Of a DNA stretch of 26,429 nt, positions 7,067 through 13,815 are shown one piece after another. The position numbers and the translations under genes were made by a program. Numbering within the stretch: the first letter of the stretch is position 1; each line of letters starts with the position of its first letter. The notes under the pieces were generated by a model. That model worked only from the letters and a program-made list of their open reading frames with translations. It made no database searches and was not told the origin of the DNA. Origin of the DNA: JAPUDQ01 sp049289035 (GTDB lineage: Bacteria > Patescibacteriota > Saccharimonadia > Saccharimonadales > Saccharimonadaceae). The stretch lies in the NCBI GenBank assembly GCA_049289035.1, contig JBAQIV010000048.1, forward strand, positions 1-26,429. Reading direction: 5' to 3'.

Positions 7067-8938
7067 GAGACTCGCCAGGTGCTCACCTTCACCCATCTGG
7101 TAGACTTTCACCGTGTCACCATAGCGTTCGCCAAAGGGACCAATGGCGCCCATATCGAGCGCTGTCTGCGTGGGATATTCTTTGAATGTAACCGGTAAAT
7201 CGGCTGCTATCCAGCCATTGACCAGTGCTTCGGCACGCGCAATCTCCTCGGGCGTCATTTTACGGTCGAGGTTGAAGTCAAAACGCAGGCGCTCTTCGGT
7301 AATGTTACTCCCGTGCTGGCGCAGTTCTGGACCAAAAATTTCACGCAGAGCCGACTGCAGCAGGTGCGTCCCCGTGTGGTAACGTTTGTGTTGCATAGTG
7401 TGGCCGCCGAGGCCGCCTTTGAACACACCTTTTGCGGCGGTCTTACTCCGTTCACGCTGTTCGACCATTTTGGCGTCAAATTGTTCGCGCCAATTTGCTG
7501 GTAACTTGATGTCGCGCTTAAAGCACTCCTCGACACTAAGTTCAACCGGAAAACCGTACGTATCATAGAGCGTAAATAGAATCGCGCCAGCCGACGAATC
7601 ACATTCATCATCAGAAGGGGCCCGCCCCTTCTCGGGTGCCGCTGCTTCGCTGCGCGGCAGCCCGCCTTCCCCCGACTCATCGGCAGTAGCCGCTGAGTCG
7701 CCCGCGCTTCGCACGGGTGCGAATGCTTTTTCAAGCATTCGCAGGCCCTTCCTGAGCGTCTGGCGGAAGGTCTTCTCTTCCTTCACCAGCACAGCGATCA
7801 CGTTTTCACGGTTTTCTTTCACCTCAGGGAAATCTGCTTCGTATATGTCAGCGATGACCGGCACGATGGCCTCCAGAAAATTCTGCTCGATGCCCAGTTC
7901 AAACGCAAAGCGAATCGCCCGCCGCAGCAAACGGCGCATGACATAGCCTTGCTCTTTGTTGCTCGGCGTCACGCCGTCAACCGCAAGGAAGGTCGCCGCA
8001 CGCAGGTGGTCGGCAATCACGCGCATGCTTACAGTGTGGCTGTCGTAGTTTTTGCCACTTATGCTTTCGAGTTTCTCAACAATCGGCCACATGATCGATA
8101 TTTTAAACATGTCTGGACTATCTATCGCAGCCATTGCAATACGTTCCAACCCACCGCCAAAATCAATATTTTTGTTCGGTAAATGCTCAAAGCCTTTTTC
8201 GGTGCGGTAATACTGCATGAGGACGTTGTTACCGATCTCTACAAATCGGCCACAATCACAGTTCGGGTGGCATTTCTCTCCATATGAGGTGTCATGATCT
8301 ACAAAATCGAACTCATAGAATATCTCCGTGGACGGGCCGCCAGGTTCGCCGACAGGCATATCTTTGATCTTGCCGTTACGACACCACCAGTTTTTGCTTG
8401 CATCATAATAAAATACCCGTTCACCAACCTGCATACCTCTCTCGGCTGCATCTTGTTCGGATCCTAACTCGGCGTCGGTTGCCTCGACTCCAGCATCTTC
8501 GAAAAGTTTCAACCAAATATTTGCAGACTCGGTATCTTTGGGGATGTTAAAATCTTTGTCACCTATAAATGCCGTGACGTACAGCTTGTTTGGATCAAGC
8601 CCGATGATTTTAGTGTAAAATTCAAAGATCCACGGCAACTGCTCGGTCTTGAAGTAATCACCCAGCGACCAGTTACCCAACATCTCGAAAAATGTATCGT
8701 GCCGATTATCGCCTACTTCTTCTATATCTTGAACACGAATCACTGTCTGCGAATCAACCAGTCGCGCACCATGCGGATGTTTTTCGCCCAGCAGATAGGG
8801 CAGTAGCGGCTGCATACCACTGCCAGTAAACAGCGTCGTGGGGTCATTGTCTGGCACTAGGCGCGCCCGCGGGATCACCGCGTGGCCGCGTTCGGCAAAA
8901 AATTGCAAATAAGCTGTGCGTATGTCTTGTGCATTCAT
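7064..8938 (-). CDS. alaS: alanyl-tRNA synthetase, interrupted before the end of the editing domain
   Basis: Charges tRNA-Ala. The 624 residues cover the class II catalytic core (motif 2 near FFEMLGNWSLGDYF, 83-96; motif 3 GGGLERIAMA, 261-270), the tRNA-recognition region (YVMRRLLRRAIRFA, 332-345) and most of the editing domain with HTGTH (521-525). A Cys/His cluster CHPNCDCG (223-230) sits in the core and may bind metal. The frame stops at TAA in codon 625, just before the CGGPH motif, so as written the product lacks two of the four editing-site zinc ligands. With readthrough it would be 671 residues; even then it has no DHHA1/C-Ala region. Residues about 405-447 are an extra low-complexity insert encoded by hairpin-rich DNA. 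The start has TATACT 7 nt upstream and no Shine-Dalgarno sequence. Confidence 0.93.
   Translation of the reverse strand: MNAQDIRTAYLQFFAERGHAVIPRARLVPDNDPTTLFTGSGMQPLLPYLLGEKHPHGARLVDSQTVIRVQDIEEVGDNRHDTFFEMLGNWSLGDYFKTEQLPWIFEFYTKIIGLDPNKLYVTAFIGDKDFNIPKDTESANIWLKLFEDAGVEATDAELGSEQDAAERGMQVGERVFYYDASKNWWCRNGKIKDMPVGEPGGPSTEIFYEFDFVDHDTSYGEKCHPNCDCGRFVEIGNNVLMQYYRTEKGFEHLPNKNIDFGGGLERIAMAAIDSPDMFKISIMWPIVEKLESISGKNYDSHTVSMRVIADHLRAATFLAVDGVTPSNKEQGYVMRRLLRRAIRFAFELGIEQNFLEAIVPVIADIYEADFPEVKENRENVIAVLVKEEKTFRQTLRKGLRMLEKAFAPVRSAGDSAATADESGEGGLPRSEAAAPEKGRAPSDDECDSSAGAILFTLYDTYGFPVELSVEECFKRDIKLPANWREQFDAKMVEQRERSKTAAKGVFKGGLGGHTMQHKRYHTGTHLLQSALREIFGPELRQHGSNITEERLRFDFNLDRKMTPEEIARAEALVNGWIAADLPVTFKEYPTQTALDMGAIGPFGERYGDTVKVYQMGEGEHLASL
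7613..7743. repeat. cluster of five consecutive hairpins inside alaS (in-frame insertion)
   Basis: Hairpins on the plus strand are: AGAAGGGGC/GCCCCTTCT (7613-7632, 9 bp, 2-nt loop); CGGG-TGCCGC with GCGGCA-(G)-CCCG (7633-7664); CGACTCA-CGGC with GCCG-TGAGTCG (7673-7700, one mismatch, AGTA loop); TTCGCAC/GTGCGAA (7708-7723); and TGCGAATGCTT/AAGCATTCGCA (7718-7743, 11 bp, 4-nt loop). The last two overlap and are mutually exclusive. Together they encode roughly residues 399-442, a stretch most AlaRS proteins lack. Confidence 0.8.
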
Positions 8939-8945
8939 ACTAGTC

Positions 8946-8951
8946 AGTATA
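8946..8951 (-). promoter_or_regulatory. extended -10 (TG-T-TATACT) directly before alaS
   Basis: TGTTATACT on the minus strand ends 7 nt before the alaS ATG (spacer GACTAGT). With the usual 6-7 nt from -10 to start site, transcription would begin at the ATG, giving a leaderless mRNA. No Shine-Dalgarno and no clear -35 are seen. Confidence 0.55.
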
Positions 8952-8982
8952 ACAGATACGGGCGACGCGCTCTAGACTGGTA

Positions 8983-9192
8983 TTACTGTTGGCCGGGAAT
9001 GTTTTTCTTTATGTCGTCAAATTTTTCTTGGATCTGGTCGACTTGCTTGTTGGCCGACTCGACAAATTTGTCATCGGCATCGCCAGGGATCATCTTGGTA
9101 ACTGCTTCGGCTTGCGCCTGAGCGTCATCGATAGTTTTTTCGAGTTTTTTGGTCGATTTGAATAGGTTTTTAAATGAGTCCAGTAGTGCCAC
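8983..9192 (-). CDS. small amphipathic helical protein of unknown function
   Basis: This 69-residue protein begins MALLDSFKNLF and is rich in Lys, Asp, Glu and Gln with no membrane segment. Heptad-like spacing (FKSTKKLEKTIDDAQAQAEA, then KQVDQIQEKFDDIKKN) predicts two amphipathic helices around a loop MIPGDADDKF. The pattern loosely resembles small proteins of the MT0933-antitoxin type (PF14013), but I do not assign it and no toxin partner is adjacent. The GTG start is fixed by a near-perfect Shine-Dalgarno AAGGAGGT just upstream (GTG at 9190-9192), in sharp contrast to alaS 44 nt further on. TATACT at 9221-9226 on the minus strand is a possible -10. Its strong ribosome binding site suggests high expression. 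Confidence 0.7.
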   Translation of the reverse strand: MALLDSFKNLFKSTKKLEKTIDDAQAQAEAVTKMIPGDADDKFVESANKQVDQIQEKFDDIKKNIPGQQ

Positions 9193-9236
9193 GTTACCTC
9201 CTTGTTATCGCTATGGCCTTAGTATACTCCAGCGCG

Positions 9237-10283
9237 TTAGACAATGATACCGCCGCCAAGCACTTCGTCGCCACGGTATAGTACCGCCGACTGACCCGCG
9301 GTCGCCGCCCGTTCCGCTTCCTCGAGCTGCAGGGAGTCTCCTTGCAAACGACACGGTAGCAACTGGCCCCGGTGGCGTAGGCGCGCTAGGAGTACCTCGC
9401 CCTCGCGCGGCGCATCATTGATCCAGTGTATACCTGTCAGCTCGACTGTATCTCGCCACATTGATTCGTCAGATAAGTCACGGCTCACAATCACACGGTT
9501 AGCTGCCATGTCTTTGCCGACCACATAATACGGCAAACCACCGCCCATGCCGAGACCATGCCGCTGGCCAAGCGTGTAGTAGATCGCCCCGTCGTGATAG
9601 CCTATGGCATGTCCTGTCGCTTTATCGATAATTTCACCTGGCTCCGTCGTGACGTACTGACTCAAAAATTCTTTGATCCCGACCGACCCGACGAAGCAAA
9701 TGCCCTGACTATCTTTTTTACGAGCCGTCGCCAAGCCTTTTGCTTCCGCGATGGCACGTACCTCTGTTTTTGTCAGCATCCCAAGTGGAAAGAGGGTCTT
9801 ACCGAGCGCCTCGGAGCTGATGCGGTAGAGGAAGTAGGTTTGGTCTTTGGTTTCATCGCGAGGACGAAGCAATACGGGGTTGGTTTGCTCATTACTTTTC
9901 CCTATTTTTGCATAGTGTCCCGTCGCAATCATATCGGCCCCATCGGCGAGTGCGGTATCGAGAAACAGTTTAAACTTCACCTCTTGGTTGCACATGATGT
10001 CAGGGTTGGGTGTGCGGCTGGCCTGGTATTCACTGATCATATAGTCGACGACCCGCTGTTTGTATTGGGTTTGAAAATCATAGACCTTGAGTGGTATACC
10101 TAGCTGCACCGCGACGCGCTTGGCGTCGGCCAGATCATCGGCCCACGGGCATCTCATACCAGGCAAATCTTGTGTCCAGTTTTTCATATAAATGCCCGTG
10201 ACGTCGTAGCCCTGGTCAACGAGCAGCGACGCCGTCACCGAGCTGTCGACCCCACCGCTCATGCCCACATACACACGCGTCAC
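9237..10283 (-). CDS. mnmA: tRNA-specific 2-thiouridylase MnmA
   Basis: Inserts sulfur at C2 of the wobble uridine (U34) of tRNA-Lys, -Glu and -Gln by adenylating the base and transferring persulfide sulfur. The 348 residues show the PP-loop SGGVDSS (9-15), catalytic Cys98 in NPDIMCN, the second Cys196 in SQGICFVG, KDQTYFL (146-152) and the C-terminal beta-barrel ending SAVLYRGDEVLGGGII. Both cysteines are present, so it should be active. The GTG start overlaps the stop of the DUF218 gene by 4 nt. A cysteine desulfurase two genes upstream in the same operon is the expected sulfur donor; no Tus relay gene is visible, so transfer may be direct. Confidence 0.96.
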   Translation of the reverse strand: MTRVYVGMSGGVDSSVTASLLVDQGYDVTGIYMKNWTQDLPGMRCPWADDLADAKRVAVQLGIPLKVYDFQTQYKQRVVDYMISEYQASRTPNPDIMCNQEVKFKLFLDTALADGADMIATGHYAKIGKSNEQTNPVLLRPRDETKDQTYFLYRISSEALGKTLFPLGMLTKTEVRAIAEAKGLATARKKDSQGICFVGSVGIKEFLSQYVTTEPGEIIDKATGHAIGYHDGAIYYTLGQRHGLGMGGGLPYYVVGKDMAANRVIVSRDLSDESMWRDTVELTGIHWINDAPREGEVLLARLRHRGQLLPCRLQGDSLQLEEAERAATAGQSAVLYRGDEVLGGGIIV

Positions 10284-10888
10284 GTCACTGCCCCAAGCGT
10301 CACTGACAGCACGAGTATCTTAAACAGCTCGCTATAAGCCAGCCACCACCCAGTCATGGTCAGCCACCAGCGGTCAGTCCATTGTCGATCATGCGCCACC
10401 GGATGATTCATAATTGTCACGGCGTCGCCCAGGCGTGCCCCAAACTCAATCGATGCACGGCGTTGATGATACACGCTCGTCACCAAAATAATCTTTTTAA
10501 TGTTGTTTTTTTGTATAAACAGACCAGTGTTTACCGCATTTTCAGCCGTGGTTTGCGAAAATTCTTCTATCAAGATATCCGACTCTGGCACACCAAGCCC
10601 GAGCGCGTATTTTTTCATAGCTTCGGCATTACTTACCCCCGTTTTATCGGCAGCGGCACCAGAGAAAATCAGACGCCTACCCCAGCCATCTTTGTAGAGC
10701 CGTACGGCTTCGCCGGTACGCGCGGTTGTGTCACCACCGCTAATCGCTACTATGGCATCGGCTGCGGCACATGTACCTGGACGGGGCGCATCACACTGGG
10801 CCAGATCGTCGGGCCCCAAATAGCCAGGCAGTACAAATATCGTAAACCCAGCGGCAAGCGCAATACCGGCGACAAATACGCGTATCAT
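10280..10888 (-). CDS. DUF218 (YdcF/SanA/ElyC-type) membrane-anchored protein
   Basis: A 202-residue protein with an N-terminal hydrophobic anchor (about 3-21) and the DUF218 fold facing outward. Family signatures are ADAIVAISGGD (43-53), RLIFSGA (72-78), EFSQTTAENAVNTG (109-122) and ILVTSVYHQRRA (134-145). A second hydrophobic patch near the C-terminus (WWLAYSELFKILVLSVTLGAV) may also touch the membrane. DUF218 relatives act in cell-envelope processes (SanA barrier function, ElyC peptidoglycan assembly), though the chemistry is unsettled. The ATG overlaps the cysteine desulfurase stop by 4 nt and its own stop overlaps mnmA. It is thus wedged inside a tRNA-thiolation operon with no obvious link to that pathway. 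Confidence 0.85.
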   Translation of the reverse strand: MIRVFVAGIALAAGFTIFVLPGYLGPDDLAQCDAPRPGTCAAADAIVAISGGDTTARTGEAVRLYKDGWGRRLIFSGAAADKTGVSNAEAMKKYALGLGVPESDILIEEFSQTTAENAVNTGLFIQKNNIKKIILVTSVYHQRRASIEFGARLGDAVTIMNHPVAHDRQWTDRWWLTMTGWWLAYSELFKILVLSVTLGAVT

Positions 10889-12042
10889 CGCCCCCGCTCC
10901 TGTGCAATCACTTCAGATATGATAGTCGCGGCAGTGTCTATATCTGCCTCAGTGGTCGCACGGCCAAAACTACAGCGCACACTACCATCGGCAAGCGCAT
11001 CGGACATAGCAATTGCCGTCAGTACATGTGAGCGCGTGCCGCGATTGGCGGCGCAGGCCGAACCAGTCGCAACCTGTACGCCCCGTTGATCAAGCGCGTA
11101 GACCACTCGCTCACCATCAAGACCGGGCACCGAAAAATGCAATATGTGCGGGGCGCGGCGTTTCGGGTGGCCATTGATCACAATGTCAGCAATACGCTCA
11201 GACAGTGCACGCTGCAAACGATCGCGCAGACTAGTAAGTCGGTGACTTTCTGCCTTGCGCCCCGCCGTCGCCAGCATCAATGCTTCGGCAAATCCCACGA
11301 TGCCCGCCACATTTTCGGTCCCACCACGGACGCCTCGCTCTTGCCCGCCGCCATACATGAGCGGTGTCACCTGCATGCCGGTGCGCAGCCACAATAACCC
11401 CACGCCTTTTGGTCCATAGCATTTGGCCGATCCGAGTGTCATCATGTCGACACCCAGACGAGACACAGAGATATCGAGCATGCCAGGTGCTTGCGACGCA
11501 TCGGTATGAAGCCAAATAGGCAACACCTCGCCCATCGACAAACGACGTTGACGCTCGGTTTCAATAACAGCGGCAATATCGCGAAGCGACTGTACAGTGC
11601 CTAGTTCGTTATTGATCATACCCACACTGACAATCGTCGTCGTCGAAGTTATAGTCTGTTGAACTGCTTCCGGCGTGACAACACCCCGTTCATCGACCGG
11701 TATCCAGTCGACTTCACCTGCTTCCGCGGCACGCACCACGGCCGCATGTTCAATACGGCTGGTCGCAATACGCCCACCATAGTGAGCAACTATGCCACGC
11801 AGCGCTAGGTTGATCGATTCAGTCGAGCCAGAGGTAAGTATGATCTCAGTCGGACGCACCCCCAGCGCCATGGCTAGTTGTTGACGGGCTGTTTCATAGT
11901 CACTTCGCACGGTAGTCGCGGCACGATAGGCCGATGACGGATTATAAAACTGCTGCGAAAAATACGGCTCCATGCGAGCAAAAACCCGCGGGTCACACGG
12001 GGTAGCAGCTGCATAATCGAGGTAAATACTCCGCTCACCCAT
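10885..12042 (-). CDS. cysteine desulfurase (NifS/IscS family)
   Basis: A PLP enzyme that takes sulfur from cysteine as an enzyme persulfide and passes it on, here most likely to MnmA. The 385 residues include the PLP-stacking His99 (RIEHAAV), Asp181 (HTDASQ), Schiff-base Lys207 (LGSAKCYGPKG) and catalytic Cys330 in ATGSACAANRGTRSHVL. The position before the lysine is Ala instead of the His of E. coli IscS. GGGQERGVRGGTENV (231-245) is a strong family match. The gene is translationally coupled to DUF218 downstream and lies 3 nt after the upstream unknown gene. No iscU or sufU scaffold is visible, which fits a dedicated role in tRNA thiolation. Confidence 0.94.
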   Translation of the reverse strand: MGERSIYLDYAAATPCDPRVFARMEPYFSQQFYNPSSAYRAATTVRSDYETARQQLAMALGVRPTEIILTSGSTESINLALRGIVAHYGGRIATSRIEHAAVVRAAEAGEVDWIPVDERGVVTPEAVQQTITSTTTIVSVGMINNELGTVQSLRDIAAVIETERQRRLSMGEVLPIWLHTDASQAPGMLDISVSRLGVDMMTLGSAKCYGPKGVGLLWLRTGMQVTPLMYGGGQERGVRGGTENVAGIVGFAEALMLATAGRKAESHRLTSLRDRLQRALSERIADIVINGHPKRRAPHILHFSVPGLDGERVVYALDQRGVQVATGSACAANRGTRSHVLTAIAMSDALADGSVRCSFGRATTEADIDTAATIISEVIAQERGR

Positions 12043-12045
12043 AGC

Positions 12046-12468
12046 TTATATTGTAGCAGGCTGAGCAGTGAGTGGCTGGCCCGAGGTGGGATCACGGCGA
12101 TACACGTTACGCATGACGCGTTCGTAATAGGCCTGCACTGCGGCCGAAAGGTTGTGTAATTCTTCGCCTTCGATAAACGAATACATACCGTTGTCTTGAA
12201 CTTTCAAGATGCCGCTACTGTGTAGCTCATACCGAGTCGTGCGCGATTGTTTTTTGTTGTGTTCGTCTTTCCACTCTTCGTACCACACCCAGGTGTGATC
12301 GTCGAGACGAAAAAATTCACGGCGATGACCAGCCGCAACGGGGCCAAATATCGTCGCGCCTTGTTCGCTCTCGATCTCTATCAACTGGCGTTTGGTCAAA
12401 TGTTTTGGCTGATAGGGTGTTGCCGTCTGACCAGTAAGTAGTGTTGTGATTTTCTGGAGCGCCTTCAT
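12046..12468 (-). CDS. conserved-looking unknown protein upstream of the cysteine desulfurase
   Basis: This 140-residue soluble protein has no family I can name. Visible features are LTKRQLIEIESEQGATIFGP (24-43), then alternating aromatic and charged strands (REFFRLDDHTWVWYEEW), a probable small beta-rich domain, a helix NLSAAVQAYYERVMRNVYRRD, and a short Pro/Thr tail. No signal peptide or membrane helix is present. The ATG overlaps the stop of the gene before it by 4 nt and its stop is 3 nt from the cysteine desulfurase ATG, so it belongs to the thiolation operon by position. A role there is only a guess. Confidence 0.7.
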   Translation of the reverse strand: MKALQKITTLLTGQTATPYQPKHLTKRQLIEIESEQGATIFGPVAAGHRREFFRLDDHTWVWYEEWKDEHNKKQSRTTRYELHSSGILKVQDNGMYSFIEGEELHNLSAAVQAYYERVMRNVYRRDPTSGQPLTAQPATI

Positions 12469-12869
12469 GACGACCTGCCTTTGTTGATTTGCTGGAGGTG
12501 CGTAACTCGGCAGGCTTCGAGAAATGCTGTAATTTGAGTAATACGCAGGCGGGCAGCTGTATCTGTCTCACCACTGGGTGACGTTTCCGTTGAGGCTTGA
12601 GCATGGCTAGCCGCTTCCTCTGTCATAGTACCTAACAATGCCGGGTCAAACGCATGGTCAGGACTGTAGAGGTTGATGGTTCGTTTTTCGAGGGCACGCT
12701 GCGTCAGAAACGGTGCAGCGTCGCTCGTACCATACGATTCATTGACGGCTTTGCGGGCCAGATCAACAGAAAATACCGACTCGGCACCCGCTGCCTCATC
12801 GGTATATATACGCTCTGGCGCACCACGGCCAGGAATCATAAATGTATTGGGGACGGTTGCTAAAGCCAC
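12465..12869 (-). CDS. unknown soluble protein, first gene of the thiolation operon
   Basis: This is a protein of about 134 residues without a recognisable domain. I place the start at the GTG at 12867-12869 because GGAGAG (12877-12882 on the minus strand) lies 7 nt upstream; an in-frame GTG at 12884 is the alternative. The N-terminal half (TVPNTFMIPGRGAPERIYTD) is followed by a Ser/Thr/Glu-rich, probably disordered stretch (MTEEAASHAQASTETSPSGE) and a C-terminal helix RLRITQITAFLEACRVTHLQQ. It overlaps the next gene by 4 nt, so the two unknown products are probably made in equal amounts and may form a pair. Confidence 0.6.
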   Translation of the reverse strand: MALATVPNTFMIPGRGAPERIYTDEAAGAESVFSVDLARKAVNESYGTSDAAPFLTQRALEKRTINLYSPDHAFDPALLGTMTEEAASHAQASTETSPSGETDTAARLRITQITAFLEACRVTHLQQINKGRSS

Positions 12870-12918
12870 TGTCAATCTCTCCACAAATTAAATAGTTAGT
12901 GGGTGTTTATGGTGGTGT

Positions 12919-13815
12919 TTATTTGAGATGAAATAGATGCGTGGCACTAGCCTCTGTTGCACGCGAGAGCTCCTGGAGATTGATAGACTGGAGATTCGCA
13001 ATATGTTCGGCAACATGCTGTAATAGTGCTGGCTCATTGACTTTACCACGATGAGGCACGGGCGTCAAGTACGGCGCATCTGTTTCGAGTAGAATTTTTT
13101 CATAAGGGATAGCTCGGTAAACCTCTTGGCGGTCACGCGCAAACGTGGCGATACCGTTGACGCCTATCAGGAGGCCACGTGATAGCGCCGCTTCCATATT
13201 TGACAAATTGTCGGTAAAGCTGTGCAATACGCCCCTGAGGCCCTTGTATTGGTCGAAAATAGGCCAAAAATCATCCCAGACCGATGTGCGCCCCTCTAGG
13301 GACGATGCCTCACGCACATGGAAAATAACCGGCAAATTATGCTCGAGTGCTAGTTCAATCTGCGCATGAAGCATGTCGATCTGCTGCTCGCGCGGGGAGT
13401 TGTCGTAGAAGTAGTCGAGACCGATTTCACCGATTGCAACGATGCTCGATATTCGATGTGCGCCAGCCGCATCTGCAGCCTCTCTACTAAAAGTGACTCT
13501 GCTTCCCGCAGTAGGCGCACTGTTCTTTTCAGTGCGCCGGTCACTTTTACGTAGAGAGGCTGCAGATGCGGCTACTATTGCACGAATATCATCTATCGCT
13601 TCCAACCCTCGCACCGCATCATGCGGGTGTAATCCGACTGCCGCCCAAGCGTTGGCGTGCGCCGCGGCAAATTCAACCGCCTCGCGCGACGTCACCTCGT
13701 CTGTCCCGACCACAATCATACGCCCGACGCCAACAGCGAGCGCCCGCTCATACGCCCCCTCGCTGTCGAGGTAACTCGCTTCTTGGATATGACAATGTGT
13801 GTCGGTGAGTGTCAT
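12919..13815 (-). CDS. tatD: TatD-family metal-dependent deoxyribonuclease with a palindrome-encoded insert
   Basis: A TIM-barrel hydrolase of the TatD/YcfH family (3'-5' DNase, DNA repair or turnover). Metal ligands are in place: H7 and H9 (TDTHCHI), E130 (VAIGEIGLDYFY), H166 (IFHVRE), H198 (VLHSF) and D246 (LLETDAPYL). The protein is 298 residues, about 35 longer than typical. The excess is residues 82-117, between helix IDDIRAIVAA and strand ISSIVAIGE, where relatives have a short loop. Those codons coincide exactly with the fold-back element at 13466-13572. The ATG overlaps the metG stop by 4 nt; metG-tatD adjacency is common in bacteria. As the insert is on a surface loop away from the metal site, the enzyme may still work. 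Confidence 0.94.
   Translation of the reverse strand: MTLTDTHCHIQEASYLDSEGAYERALAVGVGRMIVVGTDEVTSREAVEFAAAHANAWAAVGLHPHDAVRGLEAIDDIRAIVAASAASLRKSDRRTEKNSAPTAGSRVTFSREAADAAGAHRISSIVAIGEIGLDYFYDNSPREQQIDMLHAQIELALEHNLPVIFHVREASSLEGRTSVWDDFWPIFDQYKGLRGVLHSFTDNLSNMEAALSRGLLIGVNGIATFARDRQEVYRAIPYEKILLETDAPYLTPVPHRGKVNEPALLQHVAEHIANLQSINLQELSRATEASATHLFHLK
13466..13572. repeat. 107-bp fold-back palindromic element inserted in-frame in tatD
   Basis: The outer arms, 13466-13487 and 13551-13572, are perfect 22-bp inverted copies. Next TAAAAGTGAC (13488-13497) pairs with 13540-13549, with C13550 bulged. Inside are two small hairpins: CTGC/GCAG (13499-13511) and GGCGCACTG/CAGTGCGCC (13514-13538, 9 bp, 7-nt loop). 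The whole would fold as a long stem ending in a two-hairpin head. It encodes tatD residues 82-117. Confidence 0.95.

Noticed and set aside
6841..7092. 83-residue minus-strand open frame overlapping the alaS 3' end
   Set aside because: It is a shifted-frame reading of the alaS tail. The alaS frame itself, read through the TAA, gives the recognisable CGGPH...KAAMV end.
9558..10103. 181-residue plus-strand open frame
   Set aside because: It is antisense to mnmA, whose PP-loop and both catalytic Cys are intact. No ribosome binding site or domain was seen.
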